Below, in pieces: positions 58,554 through 64,000 of a stretch of 64,000 nt of DNA. Under the pieces are notes generated by a model. It had not been told where the DNA came from and did no database searches. It saw only the letters and a program-made list of their open reading frames with translations. The translations under genes and the position numbers were made by a program. Within the stretch, counting starts at the first letter, position 1. The number at the start of each line of letters is the position of its first letter. Location: NCBI GenBank assembly GCA_035048495.1, contig CM068541.1:1867929-1931928 (forward strand). The letters are read 5' to 3'. This DNA comes from Euptelea pleiosperma. Its lineage: Eukaryota; Streptophyta; Magnoliopsida; Ranunculales; Eupteleaceae.

Positions 58554-59089
58554 GGTTCAATTCCACATAGGCAGGTTTAATTCCTCTTTCAAGTAGTGTT
58601 TTATGTCCAGGTGGGTTTAGGTTTACTTCCTCTTTCAAGTAGTGTTTTACGTCCAGGTATAGCCTGGCTGATATCAGCTGTTGTCACAGATTTTGCGGTC
58701 CAACGTCAACCCGGTTCCTAACCCAAAAATCCATTTCTAATTAAAAATCCCAGGATAAACCCATGCAAACCACAATAATTGGCACCAAGTTATCTCGTCC
58801 CCACCTTATCCTAAAAATTAATGCAGAACCCTTTATCTACGTTAATTGTTCCCATATTTTCCTCGAACACCGAACTCTATTATTATCAAATTCATCACGG
58901 ATAAATCTTCAAGACTTCAACTTCCCCGCATTTATTTTTATAAAAATAATAAAACAAATAATTTCTTCTAATTCTATACTTCGAAAAAAAAAAAAGAATG
59001 CTAGCTATAGCAAGCAACCCCTTCATGGAGTTGCACAAATGAAACCCGCAAAAAAATGAAAACATATATAACAGATTCGGACCTCCCCC

Positions 59090-59318
59090 GCTACGTTATG
59101 TACCATTTTAATGGTCAGAAAATAATGGCCGTTATTTTTCCGTTATAACGAAAATAACAACCGTTACTTTGTGGAAAAAAAATGTCAAAATAGTGTTATT
59201 TTCCATTTTTTTCAATTATCTTCTGTTTTTGCCCCTGTAAATTACAATCCATTATAACGGAAAAATGGTAATGCCTCCAGTCCTTAGAAAGTGCGGCCCC
59301 TTTTAAACTTTGGTTTTT
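59090..59318. mobile_element. TAACGG-subtype MITE
   Basis: Contains AATGGCCGTTATTTTTCCG, ATTACAATCCATTATAACGG and ends GGCCCCTTTTAAACTTTG. Left sequence TTATGTACCATTTTAATGG resembles the left side of the copy at 12834, so the two share an end different from the CAAGGTTTAAA copies. Confidence 0.6.
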
Positions 59319-59404
59319 CTTGCATTTTTGGGAGGTTGCATCCATGCAACTCCATTAAGGGTTGCTTGCTAGCATTCTATGAAAAAAAGAATTTAGTAAA
59401 CTAA

Positions 59405-60695
59405 GGGCCTGTTTGCCAACACCAAAATAAGTTACTTTTTTGCTTCCAAAAGCAAAATAGTTGAAAAGTTTGTTTGGGTATCTATTTTGGCATTGCTTCT
59501 CAAAAGTCAAAAACTTATTTTTTGTAGAAGCAAAAGTCAAAAAAAATTTACGGAACCGACGCTTATAGTTTTAAGTGAATCTTTCCAAATGCCAATTTTA
59601 CTTTTGGCCCAAATAAAAAAAAAAAGGTTTTACGTCACAGTCCTCTCTATCTTTGACAATTAGGGGTTCTCTCATTTTCTTTCCTCTCTCCATCTCTTCA
59701 ACCGTGAGGTGGTATCATCTCTTCAACCCCATCTACTATAAGAATTTTATTTCCCTTTCTCTAGCAATCATTCTTTCTTTTCAAGGAATTTATGATTTGG
59801 TTCTATCTAGTAAATTTCACATTATGTAGTGTATGTATAGAAAATATTTTATGAAAGGAGAAAAAATAGTGATGGTTTGCTGAGGAGCAAGTCAACAGAC
59901 CATCTCTTGGTTTGTGTCATTTATTACCAACCATTTATAATTTAAATTTAAAAAAAAAAACTAACATATGTAATTGATGTATGATTTTATATATATATAA
60001 AATTACATAAAAAAAATAACTTTTTAACTTAATTCATGCCAAGCTAACTTCTTCACTTTTTGACTTATAAATCAGAGTTTCATCAAACAAACTTTTGCTT
60101 ATAAGGGCCTGTTTGGAAACGCACCGCGGTGGGCAAATAAAATATTTAACCTCGCTAATATTCGCCTGGCTACGTTTGGCAACCACTCGCCCTCGGCGAA
60201 TATTTAGCCGGGCCCACATATTTGCCCTCCACGGTAGGAAAACATATGATCTCCCCCCCCCCCCCCTTGAAAATATTTTCACGCCGATTATGCCTTGGTG
60301 AGAAATTTTTATTTTCTCGTCGGAAAATCACTATTTTCAATAAAATTAATTTTTTAATATATAAAAAGATAAAATTGAATATTTTTTTTTTATCCTCTGA
60401 CATAATATGTGGTTCCCGCACTCGCCCACCTATTTTTGACTTACTTTGATACGTGGGACCCACTCAAATTGAAAGAAAATGAAGTAAGCTGAAGTGAGCT
60501 AGCTCATACACTTACCAAACATTGTTAAAAATTGATATGAGAAAATATTTAGCCAAGATAATATTCGTCTGGCTAAATATTTGCTGTCGGAACTCTTTTT
60601 CTCGCGTACCAAACAGACCCTAAATAGCAAATTTTAAATTGAGCAACGTAATTTAGAAGTTACTTTTTGCTTCCACTGGTTTGCCAAAGGGGCCC
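59405..60695. mobile_element. PIF/Harbinger-like MITE with a second one nested inside
   Basis: The outer element starts GGGCCTGTTTGCC and ends GGTTTGCCAAAGGGGCCC, with TAA on both sides (59402-59404, 60696-60698). Excluding the insert it is about 770 bp and rich in TTTTGCTTCC and AAAAGTCAAAAA. It ends about 550 bp before the MYB start codon. Confidence 0.72.
60105..60620. mobile_element. Inner PIF/Harbinger-like MITE, 516 bp
   Basis: Starts GGGCCTGTTTGGAAACGC and ends GCGTACCAAACAGACCC, with TAA on both sides (60102-60104, 60621-60623). It contains GGCTAAATATT/AATATTCGCC paired words and a C14 run at 60253-60266. It lies inside the outer element, so it inserted later. Confidence 0.78.
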
Positions 60696-60902
60696 TAAAA
60701 AAGACGGGAAATTGCACGAAGCAGAGTCGACTCAACTGGACACGACTGGGCTTGGAGCCATGCAGGACGGACGCCGGTGTGAAGTCCTTCCCTGTGATGT
60801 GGTCTTCGAAAGCGTCAGTTTTGGGCGGGGTACGTGGCGAAATCATTGTTGGTGACAGCTAATGTGAATCCAGAAAGCGAAGAGAGTCCTCGGCGGGAAA
60901 AC

Positions 60903-61069
60903 GATATATAAAAGAAAGTGTGAATCGAGGGAACGTTTATGTGATTAACGAAGGCCAAATTATCGAGAGAAGAAGAGATATATAAAAGAAAGTGTTAACC
61001 TTTTAACGAGAGAAGAAGAGATTGATCTCCCAAAAGAGAGACACGTCGCATATGTGATTAACAAAGGCC
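60903..61069 (+). repeat. Rearranged direct repeats in the MYB upstream region
   Basis: Three different words are each present twice with different spacings. GATATATAAAAGAAAGTG is at 60903 and 60977 (74 bp apart). CGAGAGAAGAAGAGA occurs near 60964 and 61007 (43 bp). TATGTGATTAAC followed by G/A and AAGGCC is at 60938 and 61051 (113 bp). The unequal spacings point to stepwise local duplication in the promoter-proximal region. Confidence 0.7.
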
Positions 61070-61113
61070 GGCACCGAACCCCTTTGACTTTTCTCTTTCT
61101 TCCTCTTCCCAAC

Positions 61114-61121
61114 TATTTATA
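61114..61121 (+). promoter_or_regulatory. Candidate TATA element of the MYB gene
   Basis: TATTTATA lies about 125 bp before the MYB start codon, followed by a CT-rich stretch suited to a leader. Two stronger TATATAAA matches at about 60905 and 60979 sit in duplicated sequence further upstream and could be used instead. No transcript evidence is available. Confidence 0.35.
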
Positions 61122-61245
61122 CACGTACTTCCCATACGACCTTCACCTCACTTTTGTTCTTTCTTTCTCTCTTTTAACCTTCTCTCATCTCTCATCTGTA
61201 CCAAGTAGCAACTCAAAAGTTTCTAAAGAACTAGCTCGTGACATC

Positions 61246-62519
61246 ATGGGAAGAACACCTTGTTGTGATAAAAATGGATTGAAGAAGGGGCCATGGACTC
61301 CAGAGGAAGATCAGAAGCTCATCGATTATATCCAGAAGCACGGCCACGGGAGTTGGCGAACACTTCCGAAGAATGCTGGTAAATATATATATATTTCTGA
61401 TTTTTCTTCCTTGACATTCGACGATTCTCTTTTCTTTTTCATGTGTGGGTTTTTTTGGATAATTAAAGAAATGGGTAATTTTATAGGTCTTCAAAGGTGT
61501 GGAAAGAGTTGCCGTCTTCGATGGACAAATTATCTGAGGCCCGATATAAAGAGAGGGAGATTCTCATTCGAAGAGGAAGAGACCATAATCCAATTACACA
61601 GTATTGTGGGGAACAAGTAATTTTCTTTGAATCTTTTTTCAAATTTAATTTTATTTGGATTACCTACTTCATCTTCTCTATGACTATAAAAGTCAATTTT
61701 TGTAAATTTGATTTTTTTTTTCCTTCCATTTTTAGGTGGTCCGCCATTGCTGCACGCTTGCCAGGACGAACCGACAACGAAATCAAGAACTACTGGAACA
61801 CCCACATTAGAAAAAGACTCCTCCGAATGGGAATTGATCCCGTGACTCATAGTCCCCGTCTCGATCTTCTAGACATCTCTTCGATTCTCAGTTCATCTAT
61901 TTACAACTCATCTCAATTGAATTTTTCAAGATTGCTTGGGATTCATGAACCACTCGTTAATCCAGAGCTCCTAAGGCTAGCTGCTACCACTCTCTTATCA
62001 TCCGAAAGCCAAAACCCAGACTACTTTCTACAAAATCTTCAAGAAATCCAGCTCTGCAATCAACCCCATATCCAAAACCAATTTCTATCCTTCCAACCCT
62101 CAATTCAAGAAATCCCAGCTTGCACCACAGCAACTGCTCCTTGTGCTCCATTCTTAAATGAAACCCAATTCATACAAACCAATGTTGAGCAATTCCAGTC
62201 AAACGGGTGGCAGGACAATGTAGTGCCTTCAACTTTATCAGAAAATTTCGTTTCCATGCCAAATTACAGCTATTACGGCTCTGATCAATCATCAGTTGTC
62301 GACCGTTTATCCGAAAATTCGAATTTCCAATCTATCAACAACAGCAACACGAATTTCAGTTTTGCTTCGGTTCTATCGACACCTCAATCAAGCCCGACTC
62401 CTTTGAACTCATCCTCAACGCAGATCAACAGCAGCATTGAAGATGAGAGGGAGAGCTACTGCAGCAACATTTTGAAGTTCGAAATCCCCGATATGTTGGA
62501 CGTCAACGAATTCCTGTAA
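61246..62519 (+). CDS. R2R3-MYB transcription factor, subgroup 11 type (MYB41/MYB102-like)
   Basis: Nuclear DNA-binding regulator of 348 residues in three exons: 61246-61378, 61487-61616, 61736-62519. The 133-bp and 130-bp first exons and intron phases 1 and 2 are the standard R2R3-MYB layout. R2 carries tryptophans at 17, 37 and 57. R3 has Phe70 in place of the first Trp, then W89 and W108, as normal. After the repeats come [14 protein letters not shown] and a [15 protein letters not shown] segment, the pattern of subgroup 11, whose known members respond to ABA, drought or wounding and include regulators of cutin and suberin genes. The tail is rich in Ser, Asn and Gln and ends in an acidic helix-like DMLDVNEFL, probably an activation region. 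The bHLH-interaction signature of R3 is absent. I chose this start because [17 protein letters not shown] is the invariant MYB N-terminus; the in-frame upstream Met at 61054 lies in the leader. Confidence 0.93.
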
Positions 62520-64000
62520 AATTTGAGAATCAGACTGATTGGAGCTGTTAATCCTTTTTTGGATGTTTGTCATGGGTGTTAATACTGTAGAATCCATAAA
62601 AAAATGGTTGCAATTTTCTAAAGCTTACTGTATCAAGAAACAAGATCCCGCTTGTTATTCACGGGAGGTTTGCATTATTGATCTCTCTTTAATTTATTGA
62701 TTTGTGTTTACACAAAAAAAAAAAAATTATTGATTTGTTTTGTCTTTATTAGAATCTCTTATTAAATGGTAAATTAAATCAAAAGTCAAATGGATAAGAC
62801 AGATGTGAGTAATGGGTCCGAAACACCTCCCCATTTTAATCCCTATAACACTTCAAATTTAAAAAAAAAAAAAAAATACTTGTGGCCCTACATAGCTCAT
62901 TTTTGGGCCCATTAACCCAATGGATGTTTAGCATTTTAGCCCACCCATAGGTGGATGCCCATAGGTGGATGGATATACACACAAAAATCAGCTTGATTGA
63001 TGATGATTTCTATCGACCCATATTGGATTAATACCCAAGAAATTGATTGAATCCAACGATTAGAATCAATGGGGTGGGCTAAAGATCCATGGGGCTAGTG
63101 GGTCCAAAAAATGTGTTGTGTAAGGCCACGAGAGTCCTGTGCATCGACTGCATCCAAAGTCCTCTGCATCTAAATTTTTTTTTTTCCGGGTATTTTTGCA
63201 ACGCCCCCTGAAAATAAAAAATATATAGCAATTCCCCATAATTCAAAACTTTAGGATTACCCCCTTTGACATAGTTTAACCCGTCATTTGACTAGCGTTA
63301 AAACATGACATACATCGTCAGCCTGTTAATGCATCTCGATGTTGGGTAACACATCTATATTTCGGAAAATCCGTCAAAAAACAGGTAAATCCGAACTTCG
63401 AAGTTTCAAGTCTCCTTAAGCCAAAAAAGAGTGAATTTAAAGCTTCAACGTTCTTAATCAACTTCTTATTAACATGAAAGCAAAATGTGTGTGCTTTTTA
63501 ATTAAAGAGTTCACTTTTGATCACTAGAGCTAGTGAAAACTAATGGTTTCTTGTAAAGAATTTACTGTGTTGACCATTTTGCCCTGTGGATATATTGAAC
63601 AATCAGCCTGATTGGTGATCTTTAGCCGTTCAATCTAATTATCCAAAAAATAAAAAAATAAAATCATATCTAAGGGCTAGAAATCAAATCACCCCATAAA
63701 AAAAAATGTTCGAATGCAATGGGTACTCAGAGTCCTTATTCATGGTCAGTAGGGCCGAAATTGTGTTAACAGGTGGAGCTTCTTATGCGCTGCACGTCGA
63801 AAAAGTGCGCCCACCGAGTAAATTTTCTTGATTTATTGGATCTCGATTCCCGACAGTCAGATTCCGGTGACCGCCGGATTAGGGAGTTATAAACAGATGA
63901 CATGTGTCCCGCCACCTGTAACATAAGTGTCCTTTCACGTGTTAATAAGAGAGCAATAATTTGCTTCGTTCGGATTGACGAAGAGGGCACGTGGCGATGT
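62520..64000. other. 3' flank of the MYB gene; repeat fragments
   Basis: After the presumed 3' UTR, 62895-63110 is a foldback MITE fragment (GGGCCCATTAACCCAATGGA ... GTGGGCTAAAGATCCATGGG). At 63149-63180 CTGCATCCAAAGTCCTCTGC followed by ATCTAAATTTTTT is the terminus of the long-TIR element seen at 37591, without its partner. No gene recognised to the end. Confidence 0.55.

Noticed and set aside
61054..61245. In-frame upstream extension of the MYB protein
   Set aside because: The family N-terminus MGRTPCC is at 61246; the extension is CT-rich leader translated into Leu/Ser/Phe.

Overview
This window is nuclear DNA of a flowering plant. The four protein-coding genes I can support are plant-type (a histidyl-tRNA synthetase with a long N-terminal extension, a BAHD acyltransferase, a HAL2/SAL1-family phosphatase and an R2R3-MYB factor). 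They have GT-AG introns of up to 3 kb and sit in AT-rich intergenic DNA full of small transposons. I cannot name the species from sequence alone. There is no operon logic and no organellar or bacterial signature.

Layout. 1-11445: no gene, but many small mobile elements, including two terminal-repeat retrotransposons in miniature (TRIMs) with 5-bp target duplications, a PIF/Harbinger-like MITE and a complete MULE-like foldback MITE. 11446-23799 (minus): cytosolic-type histidyl-tRNA synthetase, 7 coding exons, 914 codons, all introns phase 0. Its introns carry a hAT-like relic, a tRNA-like sequence, a Harbinger-like MITE inside an LTR-element remnant, and a LINE tail split by a hAT-like MITE. 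23800-29825: nested transposons and a decayed L1-like LINE split by a hAT-like MITE. 29826-31202 (minus): intronless BAHD acyltransferase of the anthocyanin/phenolic-glycoside malonyltransferase type. 31203-40522: densest repeat zone, with foldback MITEs, a tandem foldback nested in another MITE, a 54-bp tandem array, and a 2.16-kb MULE-like element that holds a perfect 65-bp inverted repeat around a cluster of short palindromes. 40523-48620 (plus): HAL2-like 3'(2'),5'-bisphosphate nucleotidase, 9 exons, 415 codons, with a hAT-like MITE in intron 4 and a run of short Helitron-like repeats in intron 8. 48621-61245: intergenic repeats. 61246-62519 (plus): R2R3-MYB factor of the subgroup 11 (MYB41/MYB102) type, 3 exons, 348 residues. 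62520-64000: repeats only.

The genes do not form a pathway. One serves translation, one specialised metabolism, one sulfur/PAP turnover and one transcriptional control. The most distinctive content is the transposon landscape. At least three non-autonomous DNA-transposon families can be defined here by terminal repeats and target duplications, and several are inserted into one another, which gives a relative order of insertion. Exon boundaries were set by reading frame, GT/AG sites and conserved family motifs; UTR limits were not determined.
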